Assembly (NCBI GenBank): GCA_905221605.1
Contig: CAJNDS010002523.1
Location: 1,530,606-1,594,605 of the forward strand
DNA from: Symbiodinium natans
Taxonomy: Eukaryota; Sar; Dinophyceae; Suessiales; Symbiodiniaceae
DNA: 64,000 nt
Direction: 5' to 3'
Shown piece by piece: positions 46,290 through 55,623 of the stretch. Below the pieces are notes generated by a model. That model worked only from the letters and a program-made list of their open reading frames with translations, did not search any database and had not been told where the DNA came from. Every line of letters begins with the position of its first letter. Within the stretch, counting starts at the first letter, position 1. A program made the translations under genes and the position numbers.

Positions 46290-48180
46290 TTGTGGCCTTG
46301 GGAAAATATCCAGGTGACAACTCTGCTGTCTACGGGCTATGGGCCTGCACTTGGCTGCAGAGAGAACTTGGAAGAGTACTGGGAGGTCATGGCCCGCAAT
46401 CTGGATTTTCCTCCTGATCCTACACGCTTCTCTTCCACAATTCCCTATTGTCTCTGGGGTGATGAGGGCTCTGTGGGTCACTCTGCTTCGTGGATGTTTG
46501 GCACAATGAGCTTTGGCGCTTCTAAACGCAACTCTTTTCTGTTTTGCGTTTCTTTTCAAGAAAATAGGGCTTCTGGGCTTTTCCATGGTGGCTGAGGATG
46601 TTCGATTTGTCTCCGTGCCGCACAAACAGCAAGGCATCGAGGTATGTTTTGTACAGCTTACCAGTGAAGAGCTACTGGTTCGACGACGATCATACAAATC
46701 TGACCTTGCAGTCGCTGCTGCAAACAATAGTGGATGACCTGAACATGCTGGCAACACGCGGTGTGGAAATCAATGGGGAAGCTGCGTGCCTAACAATAGC
46801 CACCCTCGGACCCCGACAGCACCAGTGCAAGTCCATGCTCCATTCCCGCTAGCTCAGGTTCTTTACTTTCACTGTGTCAGCTTCAAGGGCGACTTGAAGT
46901 ACTTGGTGCAGTCGCTTAACCTCGTGAGGCACGCTGGGAAAGAAGAGGTGGGTTTGTCCCTAAACTGGAAACCCTAAACCGTATAAACCTTAAACCCTGA
47001 ACCCGATGAGGCCTAAACCCTAAACCCTAAAACCCTAAAACCCCAAAACCCTAAAACCCTAAAACGCTAAAACTCGAAAACCCTTAAACCCTTAAACCCT
47101 TAAACCTTATAAACCCTAAACCCCAAGCCCTTATAAGCCCTAAACCCTCTATACCCCACATCTTATGCTAAACCCGCAAATGCCGTTTAGCCACTTGGAA
47201 AAGCGAAATGCTCGATCTGCACTTCTCTGCAGGTTTGTTTTCGCTGTCCGGCAACAAAAGGAAACCACGATTTGCAGTATTGCTACACCGACATCAGTGC
47301 CCATGCAAGATGGCGTCTCGACGTTGTGGGGCCAATGTGGAGTACATTTCCATCGGCAGGCAATCTCCACAGTTTCTCAGAAAAATTGGTTTCCCTGGAT
47401 ATGCTTCACGTCCTGCATTTGGGTGTCCTTCGGGACCTTGTAGGGACAGCCTTCAAGCTGCTTTGCCGCTCAAGAGGAGAATTTTACAATGGTCGAACTA
47501 TTGCGAAACGATTGTCCCAGCTTACCTCGGAACTCAAGAAATGGGTAAAGGCACAAGGGCTGCAACTCAGCCTCAGACGAATTCATCGAAAAACTTTGCT
47601 TTGGAGATCGGACTGTTGCCCAGAAATTCGGTGCAAAGGTGCTGACGCGGCTGTTTGTTTGCGTTTCCTTGCCAGTAAGCTTCAGGAGCAGGCCCCGAGA
47701 AGCTATCCTGGCTTGGTCGTATGTGTTTGGGCGTGCGAGAGATTCATCGCCTGCCTTGCTGGGAGCTCAATCTTTCTGGAGGAACAGGAGCGTGCGACCG
47801 CGCACACCACCGGACAGCTCTTTCTCAGGTCCTACTTAGGGCTTGCAGTTCAGAGCCTCGAGGCGAATGAGTTGCTATTTAAGACCCGCCCCAAGATCCA
47901 CTTTCTTACTCACATCATCGACGACCTTGCTCCTGATCCCGCTGGTTGCCGACAAAGGAATCCGTATTTTGACGCCACCTTCGTTGACGAAGATTGGGTT
48001 AAACATGTGATCGCAATGAAACGCAAGATGTCGTTCAGGACATCGAGCTTGAATGTGCTCAAGCGGTTTTGTACAGTCAACAAGGTTGCGTACGACTCCC
48101 TGACCAGCCCTGCTAAAACATCCGAGGGTCCCATCGGTAGCTGCGGCAGCTGCTGCAGCTGCTGCTGTTGCTGGGTGTAG
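46290..48180 (+). CDS. gene D: transposase-like protein, spliced
   Basis: Exon blocks: about 46296-46510 (WPWENIQVTTLLSTGYGP, then NLEEYWEVMARNLDFPPD and a GDE-containing stretch), about 46665-46790 (YWFDDDHTNLTLQSLLQTIV), 46881-46947 (FKGDLKYLVQSLNLVRHAGK) and 47233-48180. The last two join in phase through GAAGAG|GTGGGT and CTCTGCAG|GTTTGT, giving KEE-VCFRCPATKGNHDLQY across a 285-bp intron full of CCCTAAA motifs. The final exon has LDMLHVLHLGVLRDL, a Cys-rich knuckle, RPKIHFLTHIIDDL and FDATFVDEDWVKHVIAMKRK. Spaced D-H, H and D-E-D residues suggest an RNase-H-type DDE transposase of the CACTA/KDZ kind. That is inference from motif spacing, not a firm family call. The Cys run at the C-terminus comes from a GCTGCTG triplet repeat. 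Confidence 0.6.
46948..47232 (+). other. intron of gene D built of CCCTAAA-like repeats
   Basis: Donor GAG|GTGGGT and acceptor TTCTCTGCAG|GTT give an in-phase join. Most of the 285 bp is degenerate CCCTAAA, AACCCTAAAA and CCTTAAA motifs. Confidence 0.7.
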
Positions 48181-48873
48181 AAGGATGTTAGGGGATTATA
48201 TATATATATATATAGGGGATTATATATATATATATATAATTAGACTATAAGGGTTCTTATGGTGGCTTTGTGTGATTTCGATGTGAGGGCAGTTTTTCTG
48301 ACAATGAGGGTTTTGGGCAGTGGGTGTTCGAGTAGAGGTGGCAAACCCCGACAAACCCCGACTCTAAACCTTATCCCAAAAAGTACAAATGTTCGGGCCC
48401 AACTGAGATGCGACCTGGAAATGAACCCTCCTTTTAGCCGAGCTACAGCAGTTATTCTGGGAAATGCTGAATACTGGCAATATCAAGACACTCAAGAAGC
48501 CTCCTAGCCAACCTCCTTGAACAAGAAACCATGAAGACAGACGATATGCACCCTGTACCTGTATCTAAATTCGACTGGTGTCATAATTAAGGGCTCCATG
48601 TACTCTAGCCCCGAAATGGAGCCCTTAATTGTGTTTTTTGTTTTTTTTCTTTTTGCTCAAACACCTGCAACTGATCATGCTCGATGGTGCTATGGATGAA
48701 TTTGGACGACGAGTCACGGTCACGCCTGTAACAGCTGCATTATGCTGTGAGTCGGCCAAGAGATGGCTCAAAACCACAGGCCACCCTCCATCATCAACCA
48801 TATCACTAAAAATCCCAATGTTGGTTATTTTTCTCAATGTGGGATATAAATGTTCGTTTTTTTGTGTTCAAAA
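48181..48873. other. right subterminal region of the large transposon
   Basis: It contains a duplicated GGGGATTATATATATATA block (48191-48241) and a perfect 15-bp inverted repeat (48585-48599 with 48616-48630). The open frame running through 48629-48900 into the ASCH gene is a chance extension of that frame into transposon DNA. Confidence 0.6.
48585..48630. other. perfect 15-bp hairpin near the right end of the transposon
   Basis: AATTAAGGGCTCCAT and ATGGAGCCCTTAATT are exact complements around a 16-base loop, about 270 bp inside the right terminus. It could be a subterminal transposase or replication signal, or a nested MITE remnant. Confidence 0.65.
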
Positions 48874-48901
48874 CCTTTTAACTTACGAATGGTCCTGCAG
48901 G
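48874..48901 (-). repeat. right terminal inverted repeat
   Basis: The inverted complement starts CCTGCAGGACCATTCG and matches the left end at 20 of 28 positions. It is followed by the TA duplicate at 48902-48903. On the + strand its last bases, TCCTGCAG|G, also resemble a splice acceptor. Confidence 0.8.
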
Positions 48902-51900
48902 TACGTGCTGCTGCGAAGCTGGGCGCCCGACCAGAAGATTGCACAGCCAGCCGCCAGGATGTCGCTGTCGGACTCGGACTCGGACTCCAACGCAAAGCTT
49001 CATTGCCCTCCGGAGAGAGCTGGGGCCCCACCCCTCGCTGATGACGCCGCCAGTGAGACGGATGACGACGCAGCCTGTCACACAGACGAGGGCGACAAGT
49101 ACGTCTCCGAACATCCCAGCAGCAAACTTGACGACAACGCAGATAATGCCCAGGACGGCGAAGCGTCCAGGTGTGCCGACGCGGAGGGCGGGTCCACGGC
49201 CAAGCTCCAGACCACAGTGGCTGCTGCTTGCTGTGATTCCCAGCTAAAGGAAACTCCCAACAGTGACGCGTGCAGCGGCAGCGGCCTTCTGGACGGCGCA
49301 GGCGATGCCCGGGACGGCGAAGCGTCCAGGTGTGCCGATGCGGAGGGCGGGTCCCCGGCCAAGCACCAGACCGCCGTGGCTGCTGCTTCTGGCGCGGCGC
49401 CCTCCAGCTGTGATTCCCATCTAGAAGAAACTTCACCAACGCCGACAGACAAGCGAGGCAAGCAGCTGCAGACGAGCACGTGGGCCACGGCTGCGATGGC
49501 ATTTGGACGCACGAGCAGGATTCTGAAAATTAGACCCAAGTGGCTTGGACGCATCCTGTCCGGCGAGAAAACGATAGAGATACGCGGAGAGGCCTGTCCG
49601 CACGAAGGTTGGGTGACGCTTGCAGAGGTCAAGACACGAAGAATCCTAGAAAGGGCTCGAATTGGACGGAGCCGCCGCTTGACAGAAACAGACAGGCACG
49701 AGAACCACGAAGCGCTCCGAGAAATTTCGTACCCAGCGCCGTGGGCGTGGCCACTGGAGGAAGTCGAGGTCCTGCCTGCCCCGATCAGCATTCCCAGCTG
49801 GGTGGCGAAAGGCTCCGTGCGATGGATTACTCGCGAGAGGTGGGAGGCTTTCGACCGCGACCCATTCACCCCAACTGCATGGGCTGCGCGGCAATCGAAG
49901 AGGCGATCGGCCGAACAGGGCTGCGAGGATGCAGCCCCTCAGAAGAAGCCCAAGCAGACAATGGCGCGGAAACGCTACGCGGCCGAGCTCTGCTCCACGC
50001 AGTCATGCATCTTCAACCCGCAGCGCCCGGGCTCGGCAGCGCGGAGGCCACGCCTGGCCAGCGCGTGCGCGTTTTGCAGCAAGGCGACGATGCAGACTGC
50101 GGCCGGTACGCCAGCCGGGCGAGGTCGTCTGACCAAAGCTCTCAAAGCATTCCGCACCTGCAGCAACGGCACTGTGCACGAGAGAGCCCTGAAGCGTCTC
50201 CGGCACTGGGCACCTGCCCACGCTGCGCGAATAGAGAAATCGGCTAGCGCGCCTAAACGCCACAAGCCTGTCGAGGGGGGCCAGTGTGCCAGTGACAGTG
50301 CAACGTGGGAAAGCTGCAAAGCTCGCCGCAGGCACGTTGCGGCACCTCCCGATGGCCCGGCCAAGAAGGTCTATCGTTCCGCAGTCCTGGCGGATCAGCG
50401 CTACGCGAAGAAGCGATTCTACCCAGATGCACCACGGCGCGCCCGAGCGTCAGGGTCGGAACTGCTCGCACCCGTCGACAACGACTGCGACCTCCCACCG
50501 GCGAGCCGCTCCGATGTTTCCATCGGCCTGCAGCGCTGGTGCACAGAGGGGGCCTGGGGAATGTGTACAAGCTGTCCGATGCTGCAGATGCGCCCGCTGC
50601 GACCTAGAGACCTGCAAGCAGAGGAACACAAGCCCGAGGTTCCTCGTTCCAGCTGCCGCCGCTGCGGCGCGAAACATCCGCACGTGGTGCCGCGCCCAGA
50701 GGACGTGCCGCTGCCATTGCGCGAGCTGCCCCACGACGTCGTCCAGGCACTTCGCCCTTTGACGATCGACGTGGGGCCGGTCACCCGCGCGGACAACGGC
50801 TATCGCAAAAAGGTTCGCATGACGACCTTTTCCTGGGGGCTGGAGAAGGTCGACGTGAAAGTCGAGAAACTACCTAAGGAGTCACGACGCCTCGCGCGTG
50901 CTGCGCTGAAGTTTCTGCGTCGGTCGTCGGACAGTCTGTATGGGCATTTTTACGATCGCCACTGCTCCTTCTTGGACCAGAACGCTTCTGGGCCCACCCC
51001 GGAGGTGGCTCGCAGACCACTCCAGTTCATTGAGGAGCCTGGCCTCGAGAACGCTCTCTGGCCGCACTTGTATTGGGATGCTAATATGTGCGAGTCTTAC
51101 GAGCGCCTCAATCGGCGCCGCTTCCGGCAGCTAGCCGCCACCGAAGATCCGCAGGGCCAGGCCGAGACTAGCGATGCCGACGAGGCAGAAGATGTCGACG
51201 ATCGCCGTCACAGCATCAAGCGTTCCTTCCTCTGCAAACTGCTCAGTCCCCTCCTTGGGTATGGATCCGACTTCGAGCTTCTGCAGTTCGTGTATGACCT
51301 GCATCTGTGGACGGATCTGGGAAGCAAGCGCAACGTGGCGGACGGAACCGCCATGCGGATCATGATGCGCGGACACCCGATGTCTCCGCTCTACTGGAAA
51401 GATGTGAAGAACGGCCTGCATGACCTCGTCCGCCAGATAGGCTACCCTCACCTGTATTGGACGCTGGCACCTTACGAGCGCAGCTTTCCGTACCACGCTT
51501 ACTTGCTCGACGAGATGCAGAAGCTGCTGCGCGAGCGAATGCGACTGCCTGCCTTCGAGTGTCTGCACCTCACGCACACGATGCTGCAGGTAACTCGCAG
51601 TCTTCTGGCCGGGCGCGGAAGGCATCGCGGCACGGGCTGGACTCGGCATCTGCTGGGGAAGGGGCAAGGACTAGACGGCGTGCATTTCTTTACGCGCATC
51701 GAGTTCCAGGATGGATCCAAGAAAGCCGGTACACAGCAGTATCACGGCTCGGGCCGTCCACATGTGCACGCACTGTTCTGGCTGCGAGATCCTGCGGCAG
51801 TTGACCTGGGGTCAATCGCAGCAGCAACTGAAAATCTCCCAGAAGCCGAGAACGATCTCGCCGCATTCGTTCGAGGCTCGCAGCGTGATGATGCCGGCGA

Positions 51901-54175
51901 GAGCCGCTGGCCGGTGCATGACGGTCCGCCGCAGTTTGACCCCGTCACGGGTGGCTGGACCCTTCCTCACACGCCGGACGACGCCGACCAGGGCGTTCGC
52001 GGGTACTTCCTCGACATCATGGACGCTCTGCGCTGCCATCAGGACTTACAGTGCAGACAGGGACGTGGTCTCTTGCTGGCGTACGTGGCCAAGTATGTGG
52101 CCAAATGGTCCGACTCCTCGTACGACGAGTGGATGTCGGACGCGAGCAGCGTCACGAGCCTGTGTCGGAAGATACTATTCGAGTATCACCCGCTCGAGCC
52201 TGAGATGGTCCTGCAGCTGACGCAAGGTTTGCGTCAGTGGGAGTTTGGAACTGTCCAGACTGGTCGCCGGTCCGTACGTGCGCCGCATCCCTGGGACGAA
52301 TCAGCTCAGCAGCCCTTGTTCGTACAAAAATACATGGACTGCGCCTGGCGTGGGGAGACCATGTCCCTGCTGGAGTATCTGCGTAAAAGTGGGCCGCACG
52401 GTGAGATCGCTGCATGGCTGCGGCAGCGACACGAGGAGGCGCAGAATGCTGGCACGCAGGTGGACCTGGAAGAATTCGTGCGAGGGTACATGATGCGTGG
52501 AGAGCAAGTCGTGGCAGTCGATTATTTGTGGCGGCTGAATGACCGCTTCTTCGGTCAATGGTGCATGATGCACCTGCCTTTTCGATCCTTGGAAATCTTC
52601 CGGACCGTCCGGGGTGTAGACAGTGTTCCGGATCGTTATCGTGGGTTTGCCACGGCTCTTCTGCTCACAGACAATGCCGATGGTCCACATCGGGGGCACT
52701 GGCGTGATCTGGGTAACTTGGTCCGGGACATGCAGTTGGAGGGGCACACGGACGCAATTATCCGGGACACACGGCTGTTTTTGGAGGCTGTCACAGTCGC
52801 TGTGAACGCATACATCGACGGCCGCATCGACAAGACGGAGGAAGACAGTGTGGGCAAGCCTGTGGAGCAAGCTCGCCTTGGCCTGTTCGAAGGCCAGCAG
52901 CTGCTGTTTTTCAACGCCATACAGGAGCGAGTGACTCGCTCCCTGCAAGCACAGCAAGCGACGGACGACACAGACGTTGAACGCATCTTCTCGCAGCTCC
53001 GGGATCTGCAAAACCGGCCCTTGATTTGCTCCGGCAGGCCGGGCACGGGGAAGACGACGGTGGCCTTGGAATGTGCACAGTGTGCACTGGCCGATGGCGC
53101 GGCAGTGCTGGTGACCTGTCCCACAGCTCGGATGGCAGGCCGCGTGCGCCAGCGGCTTGGCGACCACGCCAATTTGGTTGTCGACACGGCTGCAGCCGCG
53201 TTTCAATTTCATCTGCCTGAGCAGGAGGCGGCGTACGTCTTGTGCGGATACACGCTGGTAATTGTCGACGAATACTCGCAACTCGGTCTGGAAGACTTTG
53301 AGCGCGTTCTCCGGCTGTGGAGCATGGCGGACCGTGTTCCTGCGATGGTTTTCCTCGGAGATAAGTACCAGCTGCCGGGCGTGGCACCACAGCGGCCGTG
53401 GGAAAGCACGGCCTGGAAGTCGTGTCAAAGGATGGAGCTTGCCAACATCTATCGCAGTCATGACCCTGCTTTTCTGCAAACGCTGGCTTTGCTGCGATCC
53501 AGCATGCCAACGAAGACAGAGGTGAATAAAATCTGCCGCGGCCATAAGGCCTGGTCGGGCAAAGAGCCCACTGTGGAAGACATGGAGCGACTCCTTCACG
53601 AGTATCCCACGGCCACATATGTTGCGGCCACAAGGAGTGGGGTCGCTTTGATCAACAAGCTCGCCCTGGCAGCTTTGTACCCTGGCGTCAGCCCCGCAGC
53701 CGTGCTGCCCGGCGCTTATGAGGACAACCCGGAAAATTTCAACAACAGTTCCTTGCGCCTCGACCGACAGCCTGCGCCTACCGATGTGGAGATTTACTTG
53801 GGCGCTCGCATCTACCTCACACGGAATGTTCGGAAGACGGATGACTTTGTCAATGGCATGGGCTGTACTGTTCTGGAGTACGAGGCGGCCACCCGAGTGC
53901 TGTGGGTGCGAACGGACACCGGAAAGCGACTGCCCGTCACCCCCTGGCATGATCCGGAATTTGCAGGGCTGGTCTACTATCCACTTCGCTTGGGCTACTG
54001 CAGCACCATCGCAAAAGTGCAAGGCGACGAATTCTCTTTCATCATTATCTACTTGGACGTGCCAAACTTGCCGGCAGTAGGCTACACTGCGCTGAGCCGG
54101 GTGAAAGATGCTCAATCCTATCTTCTGGGCGGCGTGCTTACCCCGGAGCATTTCACCCCTGTAACACTGCGATGA
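48902..54175 (+). CDS. Helitron-type protein, 3' part: ASCH, zinc finger, HUH Rep, Pif1-type helicase
   Basis: 1757 residues up to TGA 54173-54175, beginning with the Tyr codon cut by the insertion. Order of parts: an acidic linker in which a segment around GDARDGEASRCADAEGGS is repeated twice; ASCH at about 49490-49860 (SGEKTIEIRG signature); a Cys4 cluster ending CAFC (about 49987-50085); a zinc finger C-x2-C ... C-x2-C (MCTSC at about 50564, SCRRCGAKH at about 50652); the HUH motif RPHVHALFW with His codons at 51761 and 51767; the tyrosine motif YVAKYVAKW with Tyr codons at 52082 and 52094; Walker A GRPGTGKTT at 53032; Walker B VIVDE at about 53257; GDKYQLPG at about 53358; and the SF1B motif YTALSRVKDAQSYLL near the end. 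This is the rolling-circle replication and DNA-unwinding engine of a Helitron. No internal stop or frameshift is present. Confidence 0.9.
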   Translation, partial: YVLLRSWAPDQKIAQPAARMSLSDSDSDSNAKLHCPPERAGAPPLADDAASETDDDAACHTDEGDKYVSEHPSSKLDDNADNAQDGEASRCADAEGGSTAKLQTTVAAACCDSQLKETPNSDACSGSGLLDGAGDARDGEASRCADAEGGSPAKHQTAVAAASGAAPSSCDSHLEETSPTPTDKRGKQLQTSTWATAAMAFGRTSRILKIRPKWLGRILSGEKTIEIRGEACPHEGWVTLAEVKTRRILERARIGRSRRLTETDRHENHEALREISYPAPWAWPLEEVEVLPAPISIPSWVAKGSVRWITRERWEAFDRDPFTPTAWAARQSKRRSAEQGCEDAAPQKKPKQTMARKRYAAELCSTQSCIFNPQRPGSAARRPRLASACAFCSKATMQTAAGTPAGRGRLTKALKAFRTCSNGTVHERALKRLRHWAPAHAARIEKSASAPKRHKPVEGGQCASDSATWESCKARRRHVAAPPDGPAKKVYRSAVLADQRYAKKRFYPDAPRRARASGSELLAPVDNDCDLPPASRSDVSIGLQRWCTEGAWGMCTSCPMLQMRPLRPRDLQAEEHKPEVPRSSCRRCGAKHPHVVPRPEDVPLPLRELPHDVVQALRPLTIDVGPVTRADNGYRKKVRMTTFSWGLEKVDVKVEKLPKESRRLARAALKFLRRSSDSLYGHFYDRHCSFLDQNASGPTPEVARRPLQFIEEPGLENALWPHLYWDANMCESYERLNRRRFRQLAATEDPQGQAETSDADEAEDVDDRRHSIKRSFLCKLLSPLLGYGSDFELLQFVYDLHLWTDLGSKRNVADGTAMRIMMRGHPMSPLYWKDVKNGLHDLVRQIGYPHLYWTLAPYERSFPYHAYLLDEMQKLLRERMRLPAFECLHLTHTMLQVTRSLLAGRGRHRGTGWTRHLLGKGQGLDGVHFFTRIEFQDGSKKAGTQQYHGSGRPHVHALFWLRDPAAVDLGSIAAATENLPEAENDLAAFVRGSQRDDAGESRWPVHDGPPQFDPVTGGWTLPHTPDDADQGVRGYFLDIMDALRCHQDLQCRQGRGLLLAYVAKYVAKWSDSSYDEWMSDASSVTSLCRKILFEYHPLEPEMVLQLTQGLRQWEFGTVQTGRRSVRAPHPWDESAQQPLFVQKYMDCAWRGETMSLLEYLRKSGPHGEIAAWLRQRHEEAQNAGTQVDLEEFVRGYMMRGEQVVAVDYLWRLNDRFFGQWCMMHLPFRSLEIFRTVRGVDSVPDRYRGFATALLLTDNADGPHRGHWRDLGNLVRDMQLEGHTDAIIRDTRLFLEAVTVAVNAYIDGRIDKTEEDSVGKPVEQARLGLFEGQQLLFFNAIQERVTRSLQAQQATDDTDVERIFSQLRDLQNRPLICSGRPGTGKTTVALECAQCALADGAAVLVTCPTARMAGRVRQRLGDHANLVVDTAAAAFQFHLPEQEAAYVLCGYTLVIVDEYSQLGLEDFERVLRLWSMADRVPAMVFLGDKYQLPGVAPQRPWESTAWKSCQRMELANIYRSHDPAFLQTLALLRSSMPTKTEVNKICRGHKAWSGKEPTVEDMERLLHEYPTATYVAATRSGVALINKLALAALYPGVSPAAVLPGAYEDNPENFNNSSLRLDRQPAPTDVEIYLGARIYLTRNVRKTDDFVNGMGCTVLEYEAATRVLWVRTDTGKRLPVTPWHDPEFAGLVYYPLRLGYCSTIAKVQGDEFSFIIIYLDVPNLPAVGYTALSRVKDAQSYLLGGVLTPEHFTPVTLR

Positions 54176-54438
54176 ACCTATAGTGGCATGGGCGGCACTG
54201 TCAGATGCTCGTCACCGGCGCTGCTTAGGGATGACTTCTCGCTCGCGGCGAAGCCTGCGAGCGTGTCTCGCCGACTTGCGGATTTGTACGGCGCGAGGAA
54301 AATCAAATCTGCATTGCTTGCGTGCTCCATTGTACTTTGAATGTTATGGCAGGGACGGCTCTTCAGAGAGAGCGGGAAAGACAGGAGAGGGAGACAGAGA
54401 GAGAGAAGGAGAGAGGGAGAGAAAGAGATGGGCGATGG

Positions 54439-54499
<61 letters not shown>

Positions 54500-54655
54500 A
54501 AGTGCGTGTGACAAAGAGAAACTCAGTCTGTGTGGTTCGATCGGCATGGTTACCTCGTTTGGCTCACAGAGGCTCCAGTCGGGCGTCTTAGCAGTAGCCG
54601 AGGTAGCCAATTGCAAGATGAGCAGCAGACACGTCCATCTGTACTTGCCTGCGCC
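54176..54655. other. 3' flank of the Helitron gene
   Basis: Non-coding. A compact hairpin at 54240-54263 has a 10-bp stem with one bulge and a GAA loop (CGCTCGCGGC, GAA, GCC-T-GCGAGCG). A GA tract runs 54361-54496. A canonical Helitron CTRR end was sought after the hairpin and not found. Confidence 0.5.
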
Positions 54656-55106
54656 CCGCCGGGTTGCCACCAGGGTTAGCCCCCGCAACGGTTGCCCCCG
54701 CCAGGGTTGGCCTTGCCAGGGTTGCCTTGCCCCCGTTGCCCCCGCCAGCGTTGCCCCCGCCTGGGTTGCCCCCGCCATTGCCTGCTTCCTGGCCAGAAAA
54801 ACGAGGCAACATTTCGGCACAGCTACCCAGCCCTGGCCTGCTTCTTGATGTGTTCAACACTTCCCCGCCAGGGTTGCCCCCGCCAGGGTTACCCCCACAG
54901 CGTTGCCCCTCAGGTCACGTATACTCAGGAATTGTGTGTGACGGCCCAGCCATCTTATGAAGGAAACATAGGCCTCCTTTCGTCTCGAAGTGCCATGTGA
55001 CCCCAGATGCTTCTTCGTCCCTCTCTATGAAGGGCCCTGCCAAAGTTCTCTGTAAGTTGCCCTCGCCAGGGTTGCCGCCGCCAGGGTTGCCCCCGCCAGG
55101 GTTGGT
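54656..55106. repeat. second block of the 15-bp minisatellite with the CCTTC-type hairpin unit
   Basis: GGGTTGCCCCCGCCA units are interspersed with unique DNA. At 55006-55045 the motif AGATGCTTCTTCGTCC, hairpin and GGGCCCTGCCAAAGTTCTC recurs; GGGCCCTGCCAAAGTTCTC is also found at 28290-28308, and a variant at 26288-26303. The same repeat therefore lies on both sides of the OTU/Helitron region. Confidence 0.8.
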
Positions 55107-55623
55107 TGCTACTCGGGAAGTACCGGAAGCCGAAATGTCTGTTTCTGTTGCTCTCTCTCTCTTGCCCAACACTCTCGCCCTCCCTCCCTCTCCCTCATCC
55201 TCTCCTCCTGGCTTCCGAGCTCTCGACTGGCCGTTGCTCAGGCTGTTGCGAGCTTATGGCCAGCGCAAGAAAACAAAGGACGGTGACTGACTTGACAACC
55301 GCACTTGAGTCTGCTGAGGTGGGACTCCCTGTTCCCCCGGCCTCTCCGTGTCGCTGCAGCGCTCTTTCCAGGACACAGCTCTGGTCGAAGAACCGCCTGC
55401 ACGCATATGCATCTTCTGCATGCTCATGTGACTTGCAGCTGTTCGTGCTGGCAGCATGCACTCATCAACCTGCCAGCACATGCCTAACGGCCCTTGTTTG
55501 CTAAACGGCCTCTGCAAGTTAATCGGCTCTTGGTTTGTCGAAACCTGTTTTTGGGCTATGTGTTGTTGCCCTTTGTGGTGGTGCGCCAACATGTTTTAAA
55601 GCATTTGCGTGGCTCGTAGCTGA
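55107..55623. other. spacer right of the minisatellite
   Basis: Pyrimidine-rich (55140-55205), then mixed sequence. No gene is recognised, and no copy of the large transposon's terminal repeat was found here, although a second A-B-C gene set starts just after. Confidence 0.4.

Noticed and set aside
48130..48177. Cys-rich tail of gene D as a metal-binding domain
   Set aside because: It is encoded by a GCTGCTG/GCAGCTG triplet repeat, so the cysteines probably reflect repeat slippage.
48629..48901. N-terminal extension of the large Helitron frame by about 91 residues
   Set aside because: This stretch is the right end of the inserted transposon. The true upstream sequence is at 30822-31342, as shown by homology and the TA duplication.
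54176..55106. Canonical Helitron 3' terminus (hairpin followed by CTRR)
   Set aside because: A hairpin exists at 54240-54263 but no CTRR with a following T lies 5-15 bases downstream. The true end was not located.
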